Below are positions 25,982-35,700 of a stretch of 64,000 bases of DNA, in pieces. Both the position numbers and the translations under genes were made by a program. Numbering within the stretch: position 1 is the stretch's first letter; every line of letters starts with the position of its first letter. A model generated the notes under the pieces. The model made no database searches. It saw only the letters and a program-made list of their open reading frames with translations, and was not told where the DNA came from. The DNA lies in assembly GCA_017411325.1 (NCBI GenBank), contig JAFQQJ010000019.1:124001-188000 (forward strand), read 5' to 3'. This DNA comes from Clostridia bacterium (lineage in GTDB: Bacteria > Bacillota > Clostridia > CAKSNL01 > HGM11501).

Positions 25982-28738
25982 TTAGTTTAAGTGGGAAAGC
26001 ACACTGTTTACATTAGCTTCCGGTGCGCCCGACTTACTTACAGTGTAAATTCCGTTTCCGAGACTCTTAACTTCCCAGCCGTAGCAGTCGGAAATCAAGG
26101 TAAGGGGAATCATAAATCTTCCGTTTTCGTAAACAACGGGAGCTGTCAGAGTTTTTGCAACGCCGTTTACTCTTACCTCATTTGAGCCAAGAACTGAGTA
26201 TGTAAAGGTGTTATTTACGATTTCCTTTTTGTCAGCATTCAAATCATAGTGATAGGTGTAGAAGGTGTTGTTTGCGCTGTCATATTCTGTCTTGGAATGA
26301 CCGTATTCCATAATTTCATTATACGCATCCTCGGGAACATAGAGTGTTCCGTTCATTTCAACGGGAGCTACTCTTATGTCGGACTCGAGTGTATATCTCT
26401 TTGCTCCGCAGGCGATTAACTTGGGACTTCCTGCCTTTAATACGGAGGTAGATGTTTCCTTAAGAGCCTTTCTGTCTGCATCGGCTAATGCCGTCTGCTC
26501 AATTTCGGTAAAGAGATAGTTAAGCTTTCCGTAAGGAGCAACGCTGCCGTCTGAATAGAAATTCAAGTAATCGCTCGATACATCAACAGAGTCAGACCAC
26601 TTAAGCTCCAAGTCAACCACGCCTGTTTCACCGATTACGCTTCTGGGAATTGCAAGCTGCATCATATTACCCTTTATTGTGTAATTTACATTTGCAACAT
26701 TTGTTTTTCCAAAGGGTCCGTCGCCAAACATTGATACAACGCCCTTTTCTATGATATAGTCATAGCCTTCCCAGCCAGTAGCATAGTTTCTGTCGGTATT
26801 TAAGTAGAGCGTCATAAAGTTTTCGGAATCACGGATATCCTTTTCACACTCTGCCATAAAGTAGATGTTATCTTTATCAAAGGTTGCCTTTGCACCCTTA
26901 ATAGAGTTTACCACGGTTGTGGTATAGTGCCATTTCTCGCCGTTTCCTTTGTGCTTTCCGTAACCGTCGGCATCTCTTTCATAGTCCTGATATGCATTTA
27001 CGAAGTAAGGGCCAACCTCTGCCCACTGACTTGCATCACCCGCAAGATCAATGGTCTTCATACCGAAGGCAACAGGTGCCTTTCTCGCACCCTTATACTT
27101 TCTTACAAGGTCGATTAACATATTGTAGCAATCGTCCTTTAAGGGACCGCGGTTAGGCTCAAAGTCACGGCTGTTTTCATAGTCGAAAAGGTCAACAAAA
27201 GCGTTTTTGTTTCTGCCGTAGGATTCAAAGCGGATTGCATCCCATTCGTTCCATCCGTCAATCATCATAAATTCGGGATCGGCGTCAAGCGCAAATGCCG
27301 CCTGCTCACGGAAGAAGTATGCTTCTCTCATACCCTTGTCGGTATAGTCTTCGCCGAAGGCTTCGGAAAACGCTCTTCCCTTGCAGTATTCGGAAGAGAA
27401 TGCGCCAACCTCTTTCTGTCCGTAAATTGTGGACTGATTGATTCCAACGCCCACAGCGACATAGCCCACTCTTCCCGTTTCGGGATTCACATCACGGAGA
27501 GTCTGGGGGAAGTTTTCAAGCCACATCCACTCATCTATCTTTGCTTCGCCGTTTCTGGGACCGTTGTACTTAACATTGAAAAGAGAATCTATTTCCGTAA
27601 AGAGTGCCTTTTCGGCATCTGTCTTCATAGCAGACTCATAGTTTTTATAATCCGCCCAGCCGTAAAGGAGCGGCGCGCCGTCCTTATAGTACCAGATGTC
27701 GGTATAGTCGTTTTCAACAAAGCAGGTATAGTAAAGTGCCGAAACCGCTCTTGCCGCATTGTCCGGTAAAACTCCGAGATTAAGCATAACACAGAGCTTG
27801 GGTGCGTCAACGCCCGTAGATTTAGCATCACGAAGTGCTTGTGCCAAAGTGTGAATTGTTGTCTGATATGTATTTCCGCCGTTTGAATAGTCAAGGAACA
27901 AGGAATCAACCCCTGCTATTGCAAACATTTCCGCGTGCTTACGGTAGGTCCAGTAGTCAAAGGAATCATAAAAGCCGAAAACGGGCTCGCCCCAGAAGTA
28001 TTTACCCTGAATATCCCACGCCTTGTGGAAATAATCCTCTCTTGATCCGGGATTTGCCGCAATGATTTCGGGAATTACTGCCGCGTTTCTGTTGGAAGAA
28101 TCCACTCTCCAGTTCCAGTAAAGCATACCAACCTCGCGAAGGCCTTCCTTTACGCCGCCAACCTCTTCATAGGTGGCAACGGCTCTTCCGAAATTGTCAA
28201 CTCCAACCCAGGTATCGGAATAGAGGTCAATTACTTTTGAATCGTCAACCTTTGCAGAGGTCACATCCTTTGTAACCTTTTCTTCCGACAAGGTAATTTC
28301 CTTTATTGCGATATAGTTTGTCGTGCCGTTTCCGTATAAACTGTAAAAATAAAGGTCGTGAACACCCGTCACAGGCTCGATTGCCGCCTTTACGGTTACA
28401 TCGGTGTTTTCAAAGTCGGGCATTATGGTAAGGTTACCGATAATTTTGCCGTTTTCGGGCGAATCTATCATAATAAGATAGGTGTCGCCGTTGTTTCCGC
28501 CTGAAACATAGAGGGTATTGTTAAGCTTCATACTTACGGAATTCATTCCCGTAAGGTCAACGCCCTTAAATCCGAAGCTGTCGCCACGGCTAAGCCCCCT
28601 TATAAAAGCGTCATTTGCATCAAAGCTGCCGTTTTTAATTGAAATATCTCCAACCTTTAACGCAGCATCTTTGGCAAAAACACTCATACAGGATAAAACC
28701 ATAATGAGCGAAAGTGCCAGACATAAGATTTTTTTCAT
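25982..28738 (-). CDS. secreted GH71/99-like glycoside hydrolase with CBM9-like and stalk domains (cassette 1, enzyme)
   Basis: 918 residues. Signal peptide 1-22; N-terminal beta-sandwich, CBM-like, about 25-155; catalytic region about 165-555 with VGMLYWNW, YFWGEPVFGFYDSFDYWTYR, AGVDSLFLDYSN, FVENDYTDIWYYKDG and DGWNEWDAIRFE, where Glu498 is the likely acid; these motifs match GH71/99-like proteins (GH99 is endo-alpha-mannosidase). About 560-735 is a CBM9-like sandwich (TLYLNTDRNYATGWEGYDY). The last 150 residues are a stalk-type domain (FMIPLTLISDCYGWEVKSLGNG). Substrate not predictable. Paralogous to the products of 46922-49663 and 59919-62570. Preceded 15 bp upstream by a gene of unknown function that drives the operon. 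Confidence 0.78.
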   Translation of the reverse strand: MKKILCLALSLIMVLSCMSVFAKDAALKVGDISIKNGSFDANDAFIRGLSRGDSFGFKGVDLTGMNSVSMKLNNTLYVSGGNNGDTYLIMIDSPENGKIIGNLTIMPDFENTDVTVKAAIEPVTGVHDLYFYSLYGNGTTNYIAIKEITLSEEKVTKDVTSAKVDDSKVIDLYSDTWVGVDNFGRAVATYEEVGGVKEGLREVGMLYWNWRVDSSNRNAAVIPEIIAANPGSREDYFHKAWDIQGKYFWGEPVFGFYDSFDYWTYRKHAEMFAIAGVDSLFLDYSNGGNTYQTTIHTLAQALRDAKSTGVDAPKLCVMLNLGVLPDNAARAVSALYYTCFVENDYTDIWYYKDGAPLLYGWADYKNYESAMKTDAEKALFTEIDSLFNVKYNGPRNGEAKIDEWMWLENFPQTLRDVNPETGRVGYVAVGVGINQSTIYGQKEVGAFSSEYCKGRAFSEAFGEDYTDKGMREAYFFREQAAFALDADPEFMMIDGWNEWDAIRFESYGRNKNAFVDLFDYENSRDFEPNRGPLKDDCYNMLIDLVRKYKGARKAPVAFGMKTIDLAGDASQWAEVGPYFVNAYQDYERDADGYGKHKGNGEKWHYTTTVVNSIKGAKATFDKDNIYFMAECEKDIRDSENFMTLYLNTDRNYATGWEGYDYIIEKGVVSMFGDGPFGKTNVANVNYTIKGNMMQLAIPRSVIGETGVVDLELKWSDSVDVSSDYLNFYSDGSVAPYGKLNYLFTEIEQTALADADRKALKETSTSVLKAGSPKLIACGAKRYTLESDIRVAPVEMNGTLYVPEDAYNEIMEYGHSKTEYDSANNTFYTYHYDLNADKKEIVNNTFTYSVLGSNEVRVNGVAKTLTAPVVYENGRFMIPLTLISDCYGWEVKSLGNGIYTVSKSGAPEANVNSVLSHLN

Positions 28739-28753
28739 ATTTGTTTCCTCCTT

Positions 28754-29623
28754 TTACATTTCAAGTATATATAAATTTCCACAGACGTCGCTGTAGAGCA
28801 GCGCTCCATCATGGAAATCTATCATTTCCGCCTCCGCTTCCATTCCGAGGGTACGGAAGTCAAGAAATTCAACTTGCTTTTTCTTTTTAACATCAATTAT
28901 GCGAAGTGCGGGGAAGTTTACCTTATCCCCCGTAAAGCCTTCGACGGAGTAAATTTTGCCGTCATTAAAGCATCCGCCCTGGATAAAGCGGTGGCGCTCC
29001 GTATCAAAATATTCTTTAATATCTTCTTTCTTTAAGACAACCTTTTTTATGCCGTATTTTTCGTCAATTTCTCCGTCCGTTATTTTTGGCATATCAAAGG
29101 CAAAATATCTTGTCAAATTATCGCCGTCCTTCATGGTGTAGCCGTAATAAAGCTTTTGCTCTCTGTCAATTACAAAGTTTCCGTAGGGGCGTATGTCACT
29201 TCTTTCGCCCGATGATTTCCAGACTTCATCCTCTGCAAAATCAATTGTAATCATCTGCAGGAGCGTTGTTTTGAAGCTTTCCCCATCCCGCTCCAATCTG
29301 TATACAAGGCTTGTTCCCTTAAGTGGATTTTCAGAGGCAGCATAGTTATTGTATATGTTTGAATAAAGCAGCGGAAACTCGTCATCGGGAGAATAATATT
29401 CGCATCCGAAATTTACCGCATTGGAGTGAGGCACTATTTCCTCCGCCCTGTCAAGATAAAAAGATGCAATGGCAGTAAGCTCTTTTGGCTTCTCTGCCGA
29501 TTTGTCAACCTTTGTAAGATCATAAACACCGCAGTGTCCCCTGGAGTTAAAACGGAAAAGAAGGTCAGAGAAGATGGCTCCGTCCTGATCGCCGCATATT
29601 TTTGCGATATGCCTTATTTTCAT
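28754..29623 (-). CDS. protein of unknown function, beta-rich, first gene of cassette 1 operon
   Basis: 289 residues from the ATG at 29623, six bases after AGGAGGTG; a GTG inside that site would add three residues but is unlikely. No signal peptide, no membrane helix. The chain is mostly short strands with repeats of the type 'FHDGALLYSDVCGNLYIL' and 'CFNDGKIYSVEGFTGD' that suggest a beta-propeller. No catalytic motif was recognised. It stands first in the operon with the secreted enzyme and binding protein of cassette 1, and no counterpart is seen at cassettes 2 and 3. Its cytoplasmic location suggests a regulator or glycan-binding role, but this is inference. Confidence 0.6.
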   Translation of the reverse strand: MKIRHIAKICGDQDGAIFSDLLFRFNSRGHCGVYDLTKVDKSAEKPKELTAIASFYLDRAEEIVPHSNAVNFGCEYYSPDDEFPLLYSNIYNNYAASENPLKGTSLVYRLERDGESFKTTLLQMITIDFAEDEVWKSSGERSDIRPYGNFVIDREQKLYYGYTMKDGDNLTRYFAFDMPKITDGEIDEKYGIKKVVLKKEDIKEYFDTERHRFIQGGCFNDGKIYSVEGFTGDKVNFPALRIIDVKKKKQVEFLDFRTLGMEAEAEMIDFHDGALLYSDVCGNLYILEM

Positions 29624-29643
29624 AAAAAACACCTCCTTATTAT

Positions 29644-29672
29644 ATTATAAGGGATAACCAGGCTTTTTTCAA
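29644..29672 (-). promoter_or_regulatory. promoter of the cassette 1 operon
   Basis: Minus strand TTGAAA (29672-29667), 17-bp spacer, TATAAT (29649-29644). Start near 29637, leader of about 14 bases. Confidence 0.8.
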
Positions 29673-29685
29673 CAGCATTTTCTTA

Positions 29686-29737
29686 TATAAAACCAACAAC
29701 TTTTTGTATAAAACGAACATTTGCCGTATACAAAAAC
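29686..29737. promoter_or_regulatory. phased direct repeats upstream of the cassette 1 promoter
   Basis: TATAAAACCAACA (29686), TATAAAACGAACA (29707) and the weaker TATACAAAAAC (29727), at intervals of 21 and 20 bp, i.e. two helical turns. They sit about 50-100 bp upstream of the start, where an activator would bind. Inference from spacing only. Confidence 0.45.
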
Positions 29738-29776
29738 TTTTTCCTTCGGCGTATTTAATTTTATGCATATTTTTTA

Positions 29777-29805
29777 TTGAAAACAGCAAAAAAAAGTGTT
29801 ATACT
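29777..29805 (+). promoter_or_regulatory. promoter of ddh
   Basis: TTGAAA (29777-29782), 17-bp spacer, TATACT (29800-29805). Start near 29812. Confidence 0.75.
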
Positions 29806-29837
29806 TGAAAAAAGCAAATAAGAAAGGGCTGATTTAT

Positions 29838-30821
29838 ATGACCATTAAAATAGGTATCGCAGGCTACGGCAACTTAGGCAGAGGCGTTGAGTGTGCCGTT
29901 ATGCAAAATCCCGATATGTCCCTTTACGGAGTTTTCTCAAGAAGAAATCCCGAAACGGTGAAAACCTTGACGGGCGCTCCCGTTTATTCTATGGACGACA
30001 TTTTATCCCATAAGGGTAAAATTGACGTTCTTATAATCTGCGGCGGAAGTGCAACCGACCTTCCGGAGCAGACACCATACCTTGCAAAGCACTTTAACGT
30101 AATTGACAGCTTTGACAACCACGCAAATATCCCCCGCCATTTTGCCAATGTCGATGCATCGGCAAAGGAAGGCGCTACCCTTTCAATGATTTCCGTCGGC
30201 TGGGATCCCGGAATGTTTTCCATTAACCGTTTATATGCAGAGGCAATCCTTCCCGAAGGCAAGGATTATACCTTCTGGGGCAAGGGCGTAAGCCAGGGCC
30301 ATTCCGACGCGGTAAGAAGAATCGACGGCGTTATTGATGCAAGACAGTACACAATTCCCGTTGAGAGCGCATTAAACGGTGCAAGAAGCGGCGAAAATCC
30401 CGACCTTGAAACAAGAGACAAGCACGAGCGTGAAGTGTTTGTAGTGGCAGAAGAAGGTGCTGATTTGGCACGAATCGAAAACGAAATCAAGACTATGCCC
30501 AACTACTTTGAACCCTATAACACCACCGTTCACTTTATCACTATGGATGAAATGAAGAAAAACCACGCATCCCTTCCCCACGGCGGATTTGTTATAAGAA
30601 GCGGAAAGACAGGGCTTTCAAAGGAAAATAATCAGATTATTGAATACAGCTTAAAGCTTGATTCCAACCCCGAATTCACCTCCTCCGTCCTTGTTTGCTA
30701 CGCAAGAGCGGTGTACCGTATGAGAAACGAAGGAATGACAGGCTGTAAGACCGTTTTTGATGTAGCTCCTTCCTATCTTTCTCCCAAGACAAACGGGGAA
30801 ATAATTTCTCACCTTTTATAA
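29838..30821 (+). CDS. ddh: meso-diaminopimelate dehydrogenase
   Basis: 327 residues from the ATG at 29838 (GAAAGGG upstream); the frame is open from 29796 but that start lies in the promoter. Matches the usual 320-330 residue Ddh. N-terminal NADPH-binding IGIAGYGNLGRGVECAV, then FSRRNPETV, CGGSATDLPEQTP, FDNHANIPRHF, SVGWDPGMFSINRLYAEAIL, the GKGVSQGHSDAVRRIDGV motif and the C-terminal RMRNEGMTGCKTVFDVAPSYLSP. It makes meso-diaminopimelate from tetrahydrodipicolinate in one step for lysine and peptidoglycan synthesis. The SGNH hydrolase gene follows 10 bp downstream. Confidence 0.96.
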   Translation: MTIKIGIAGYGNLGRGVECAVMQNPDMSLYGVFSRRNPETVKTLTGAPVYSMDDILSHKGKIDVLIICGGSATDLPEQTPYLAKHFNVIDSFDNHANIPRHFANVDASAKEGATLSMISVGWDPGMFSINRLYAEAILPEGKDYTFWGKGVSQGHSDAVRRIDGVIDARQYTIPVESALNGARSGENPDLETRDKHEREVFVVAEEGADLARIENEIKTMPNYFEPYNTTVHFITMDEMKKNHASLPHGGFVIRSGKTGLSKENNQIIEYSLKLDSNPEFTSSVLVCYARAVYRMRNEGMTGCKTVFDVAPSYLSPKTNGEIISHLL

Positions 30822-30831
30822 GGAGGGTTAT

Positions 30832-31827
30832 ATGAAGGTTTTAAGGTTTACCGATTCACCCATAAAGGTTTTCGGCGTTCCGTTTTTTCGTGAAAACCAA
30901 AGGCTTGAAAGGCTTCCCGACAGCATAATAAAGGAGCTTCCTAACCTTTCGCACCTGGGCAAAAGATGCCCGGGAGCACGTCTTTGCTTTCGCACCGATG
31001 CCGAAAGCTTTGATGTTAAGATAACTCTTAAAACTCTTTCTCCCGATATCGGTATGAGCATTTACGCCTGCCAGAGTGCGGCGGTTTTAACGGGAAACCG
31101 AAAAAGCTTTCGCTTTGAGGGACTTATTTTCCCGCCCGACTATAACACGAAAACCTTTGGGAGAACCGTAAGAAAAAGTGCCGCCATGGAGGATGTTACA
31201 ATTTTTCTTCCGAGAAACGAAGTAATAGATGACCTCTCGCTTTCCTTCCCCGATGAAGCGGTGATTTTAGCTCCCACACCCTACGATTACGGACCTGTCC
31301 TCTTTTACGGTTCTTCAATTACCGAGGGCGGATGCTGTCAGAATATATTTAACAGCTACAATGCCATTTTGTCAAACCGCTTAAATATGGACTATTACAA
31401 TTTCGGCTTTTCGGGAAATGCAAAGGGCGAGCTTATTATGGCGGATTATATAAACACCATCCCGATGAAGGCATTTATTTATGACTATGACCATAACGCT
31501 CCGACTCCCGGACATTTAAGGGAAACTCACGAGCCGTTTTTCCTTCGCATTCGCGAAAAAAATCCCGACCTTCCGGTTATTATGATGACTCGTCCCGGTA
31601 AAACCGATTTATATGACGAACGTCGTGCAATCGTTAAGGCGACCTACGAAAACGCCCTTTCCCGCGGGGATAAAAACGTATATTTCATAGACGGGCAGAC
31701 CTTTTTCGGAGAAGATGACCGTAACCTTTGCACCGCCGACAACATTCATCCCAATGACCTGGGCTTTTACCGTATGGCAAACGTAATTGAGCCTGTCCTA
31801 AAAAAAGCACTCGGCATACAATTATAA
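30832..31827 (+). CDS. SGNH/GDSL-type hydrolase with N-terminal jelly-roll domain
   Basis: 331 residues with an AAGGAGGG site. About 1-150 is a beta-sandwich of the SGNH_N kind; about 155-331 is the SGNH hydrolase: block I FYGSSITEGG with the nucleophile Ser, NFGFSGNAKGE (Gly), YDYDHNAPT (Asn block) and CTADNIHPNDLGF with the catalytic Asp-x-x-His. Enzymes of this type remove O-acetyl or other acyl groups from glycans. No signal peptide, so a cytoplasmic esterase. Likely co-transcribed with ddh; the pairing has no known pathway meaning. Confidence 0.82.
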   Translation: MKVLRFTDSPIKVFGVPFFRENQRLERLPDSIIKELPNLSHLGKRCPGARLCFRTDAESFDVKITLKTLSPDIGMSIYACQSAAVLTGNRKSFRFEGLIFPPDYNTKTFGRTVRKSAAMEDVTIFLPRNEVIDDLSLSFPDEAVILAPTPYDYGPVLFYGSSITEGGCCQNIFNSYNAILSNRLNMDYYNFGFSGNAKGELIMADYINTIPMKAFIYDYDHNAPTPGHLRETHEPFFLRIREKNPDLPVIMMTRPGKTDLYDERRAIVKATYENALSRGDKNVYFIDGQTFFGEDDRNLCTADNIHPNDLGFYRMANVIEPVLKKALGIQL

Positions 31828-31854
31828 TAACACCGCCAAATGATTTTGTCTTTG

Positions 31855-31890
31855 CACAAAATTAAAAAACTATAACACAAAATTAAAAAA
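31855..31890 (+). repeat. two direct repeats upstream of the Dabb gene
   Basis: CACAAAATTAAAAAA occurs at 31855-31869 and 31876-31890, 21 bp apart, just upstream of the AAAGGAG site of the Dabb gene. Could be regulatory or a chance duplication in AT-rich DNA. Confidence 0.45.
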
Positions 31891-31912
31891 TTTATATATA
31901 AAGGAGATAGCT

Positions 31913-32212
31913 ATGGTAAAGCATATTATCGTATGGACACTTAAAGAAATGTCCGATGAAGAAAAGATTAAGGTTAAAAAGGGCATTAAGGAAAACTTAG
32001 AAGCCCTTAAGGGAAAAATCCCCGGCCTTTTTGAAATCACCGTTCACACGGAGGCTCTTCCCTCATCAAATGCCGATCTGATTCTTGATTCAACCTTCCT
32101 TGATGAAGCATCCTTAAAGGGCTATGCGGTGCATCCCGACCACGTTTATGCGGCAGACACCTTCGTACGCCCCAATGTTCAGATAAGAAGCTGTATAGAC
32201 TACGAAATATAA
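31913..32212 (+). CDS. Dabb-family (stress-responsive A/B barrel) protein
   Basis: 99 residues with AAAGGAG. It is one ferredoxin-like alpha/beta barrel of the Dabb family: VKHIIVWTLKEM, then NLEALKGKIPGLFEITV, SSNADLILDSTF and the conserved YAVHPDHVYAADTFV. Function in bacteria is generally unknown; some relatives are involved in breakdown of aromatic or other small molecules. Followed at once by a terminator. Confidence 0.88.
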   Translation: MVKHIIVWTLKEMSDEEKIKVKKGIKENLEALKGKIPGLFEITVHTEALPSSNADLILDSTFLDEASLKGYAVHPDHVYAADTFVRPNVQIRSCIDYEI

Positions 32213-32220
32213 AAACTGTT

Positions 32221-32254
32221 AAAAACACCGCAAGGCTTTGCCTTACGGTGTTTT
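32221..32254 (+). terminator. terminator after the Dabb gene
   Basis: AAAACACCG-C-AAGGC pairs with GCCTT-A-CGGTGTTTT with one mismatch, loop TTT, T-rich tail. Confidence 0.8.
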
Positions 32255-32292
32255 AGTTTTAATCAGCGTTCTTCTTTAAGCTCTGCTGTACC

Positions 32293-32380
32293 TGTCATTC
32301 TGAGTGGAGCGTCAGCGACCGAAGAATCTCTGTTCAACCGGTGCAGGAAACAGAGATCCTTCACTGCGTTCAGGATGACA
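32293..32380. repeat. palindromic intergenic repeat, A unit plus reversed C unit
   Basis: A unit 32293-32330 (TGTCATTCTGA...GAAGAATCTC) and, after 22 bases, an inverted C-type unit 32353-32380 (GAGATCCTT...AGGATGACA). Same family as the clusters around the GIY-YIG gene at 43.4-44.4 kb. The transcript could fold as one long hairpin. Confidence 0.8.
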
Positions 32381-32527
32381 GCGGGGTGGTTTAGGATGAC
32401 AGCGGGGTGGTTCAGGATGACAGCGGGGTGGTTCAGGATGACAGCGGGGTGGTTCAGGATGACAGCGGGGTGGTTCAGGATGACAGCGGGGTGGTTCAGG
32501 ATGACAGCGGGGTGGTTCAGGATGACA
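32372..32527 (+). repeat. 21-bp tandem repeat, seven full copies
   Basis: Unit beginning AGGATGACAGCGGGGTGG starts at 32372, 32393, 32414, 32435, 32456, 32477 and 32498, with a partial copy at 32519. The only change seen is TTT for TTC at the end of the first copy. It begins with the last nine bases of the C-type palindromic repeat, so it grew from that element's end. Because 21 is a multiple of three, one frame reads MTAGWFR repeatedly; this is not a gene. Confidence 0.95.
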
Positions 32528-32668
32528 TTGAGTTTAGTTTATGATGATGTTGAATTTAGCTCAGGATACATCAGGTTCAATTTCGCATAACATTGCGTTT
32601 TGTCCCCGGTGTGCTTTTTGACTATATCGGTAATTTGTAAAGCAGTTCCCGTTACAGCAGAGTTACAA
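32528..32668. other. intergenic remainder without a gene
   Basis: No gene seen. Degenerate relatives of the 21-bp unit are visible (TTATGATGATG, CTCAGGATACAT), then unrelated sequence up to the terminator of the giant gene. Confidence 0.6.
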
Positions 32669-32699
32669 AAAAACTCCGAGGCTTAGCCTCGGAGTTTTT
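32669..32699. terminator. terminator of the giant SLH gene
   Basis: 14-bp stem AAAAACTCCGAGGC (32669-32682) / GCCTCGGAGTTTTT (32686-32699), loop TTA; works on both strands. Confidence 0.9.
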
Positions 32700-32702
32700 C
32701 AA

Positions 32703-35700
32703 TTATTTACCTAAGTTTAAGAGTCTCTGAAGCATTGTAACTGCTTCTGCCTTTGTAGCATTAGACTTGGGACCGAATGTACCATCGGGATAACCGTTGA
32801 TAATTCCCTTGTCAGCTGCCCAGTTAACCTGGTAGTTTGCATATGTTGCAATTTCTGCCTGGTCAGCAAAGCCTGCTTCCTTGGTAATTGTCCAATCGTG
32901 ACCCATAAGAGTTGCATAACGGTAAATCATTGTAGCCATCTGCTCACGTGTGATGTTCTCATAAGGAGCAAAGGTGGTTTCTGATGTACCCTGTGTGATT
33001 CCGCTCTTAACTGCCCAAGCTACTGCATTTGTGAACCAGTCGCCAACGTTAACGTCGGTGAAGTTGTGTGCACCGTCAGTAGTCTGACCGGACATTAAGT
33101 AGAGAATCTGACAGAATTCAGCTCTTGTAATGCTCTTGTCGGGCTCAAACTTGCCGTCTGCTGTACCGTTTACAAGGTAAGCTACATACATTTCACCGAT
33201 GGTCTTTTCACCCCAGTGACCTGCGATGTCAGAAAGCTCGCTTGCGCTTCTTACTCTTCTGTAATAGGGATAAAGTGTTACGTTTTCGATTACACCGGTA
33301 TTTGCATAAGGTACTGTAAATGCCTCGTCAAGATACCAGCCGATGAAGTCGTAGCCTTCCTTAGCAGCGGGATCTGCGATTATTGTGCCGGTTGCAGCCT
33401 TCTGAGTGCCGATACCAACCAATGTGATTGTGTGCTGGTTAACATTTGCACCTGTTCCAACGCCGCCACCGATAAGACCTGTGCCGGAGGAAGAAGATCC
33501 GCCGCCACCGCCAACGGAAGGTCTCTTTGTACCTTCGTCATCGCCGCCGGATTCCTTAGCTTCCCAAACTGCTGTGAATGTTACATCCTCAGCAACCATT
33601 GTAAATCTTGCGCCTGCCTTATAGGTTTCGCCGTCGCTGGAAGCTTCCCAACCAACGAACTTGCTGCCTGTAAGCTTTAACTTGCTTTCGGGTAACTTGA
33701 AGGTTTCGCCTTCTGTGTAAAGGTCTGCTTCGGGAAGTGTTCCTGTAGCACCGTTTACATCCTCGTATGTTACGGCGAATACGTCAACGCCTGCAGCAAC
33801 TGCGAGGATTTCGATGTCACCCTTTACGTTCTTAACAACGATTTCACCTGTAGCTGAATCGTAGGTGTAGTCCTGACCTTCCTTAAGTTCAGCACCGTCC
33901 ATTACAACGGTGATTTCTTCGGGAAGCTCTTCTCCCTCTTCGGGAACAAGAGTGATTTCAGCATTTTCACCGTAAGGTACCTTTGTTTCTTCGATTTCTG
34001 CTTCGAGCTTCTTAACGTCAGCTGTAATCTTTGCATAACCTGCTTCGATTGCAGCAAATTCAACTGTTACTGTTGCATCGCCGAAGAGATCGTCGATTTC
34101 ATATTCCTGAGATGCAGAACCTGTGTAGGTAATGTCACCTGTAAGGAGATTTTCTGTTACAACCTTTTCGGTGAATGTGATTTCGCCGATTGAGCAATGG
34201 CTGTTTCCTGCTGTGAAGGTTGAGTAAATTTCAAACTTGATACCGTCGATATAGCCTACATCTGCAAGAGCTATCATATCGGTTATATCATTCTGATTTG
34301 TGTTGCCTTCTGCAAGAAGTACATCGTAGTTTTCGCCACCGTCTGTTGTTGCCCAAACCTTATAATCCTTAACCTTCTGTCCCGGATAGTAAGCTGTACC
34401 GTCAGTATTCATTCTTCTTGTATGAGTCATTTCGGAAATCATCATAGGCTCATCAAAGAGAGCTGTGATCCAGTAAGGACCGTCGGAAAGCAGATGAGTG
34501 GGGTTGGGAGAACCGGTTGTCTTTGTTTCGTATTCGGAATGCCAATAGGTTTTGTCATTTCCGTCAAATGCTTTGGTTACGGGTTCCATTGCATTTGTTG
34601 CAGCAAATTCCCAATCCTTCTTGTCGGTAACGCGAACATACTTAACGTCATCTTCGCCCTTACCTTCAAGTGTCCAGCCAGCGGGCTCATAGCCTGCTGC
34701 GCCTTCAGCTACGAATACAAGGTTTTCGTGTCTTCCTACCATGGAGCCTGATGCAACTTCTTCTTCAACCTCTTCGCCTGTTGCCATATCAGTGTATCTT
34801 ACAACAGCCTTGAGTGTTCCGTTTTCGCCTGCAGAATAGTTTACTTCATATTCTTCAGCTTCAGCAATTGTTACGGGAACGAGTATGTCCTTACCTACGG
34901 CAAAGCCTACGGAAAGAACTATTTCGTCACCTACATTGTAACCGCCGTCGATGAAGAAGTACTTGGAAATTGTGAAGGATTCTTCGTCGCAGAAGTAGTA
35001 AGCGGAATTTACGGGTACTAAAACGTCTTCTCCGTCTTCTTCTGTTACGATAGAGATTGTGCCGAGTGTGATGGAGTCATTCCATTCAACATTGAATGTA
35101 AGGTCTTCAAGTGTTGCCAGGCTGTATGTTGCTGAGCCGGGCTTGATGTCTGCTGCTTTAAGGTCTGCATTTGCGCTGGAAGGCTCATAGAGACAGATTT
35201 CTTCAAGACCTATGGGCTGCCATGCACCGTTCTTGGTGGGATATACTCTTACATATCTTGCACTTACATTTGTGGGAACGCCGTCAACGATAAACTTCAT
35301 ATCGTCAAATGCGTTTCTGTTGTAGTTAAGGCTGTCAAGGTTTCCTGCACCGAAGGTCTGGATATCGGACTTAACCCAGTTAATACCGTCGTTGGAAACT
35401 GCCATATAACCTTCCTTGATGGTTGTGAAGTACTGTCTTACACCGCCGTCAGCCCAGATTCTGTGGTAGAGTCTTACACCGGAGAACTCGTGAGGAATCT
35501 TATAGTCAACCTCGAAGTAACCGGGAGCATCGTTCCAGATTGCACTTGTGCCGCTGGGGCTGTAAATCATAAATGTATCGTCGTGCGTTAATGCTGTATG
35601 AGCCCAGTCGCTGTTGGTAAGTGCCGATCCGTCAGACTTGGTTGTTACCTTTCTGTTGGTGATTGTAGCGATATTACCGCTTGCAACACCGGAAACGATT

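Noticed and set aside
32372..32527. CRISPR or origin iterons
   Set aside because: Head-to-tail 21-bp copies without spacers and no replication gene or DnaA boxes nearby.
32375..32590. Reading frame for a repetitive peptide MTAGWFR x7
   Set aside because: It is the translation of the 21-bp tandem DNA repeat, has no ribosome-binding site, and its unit comes from a non-coding palindromic repeat.
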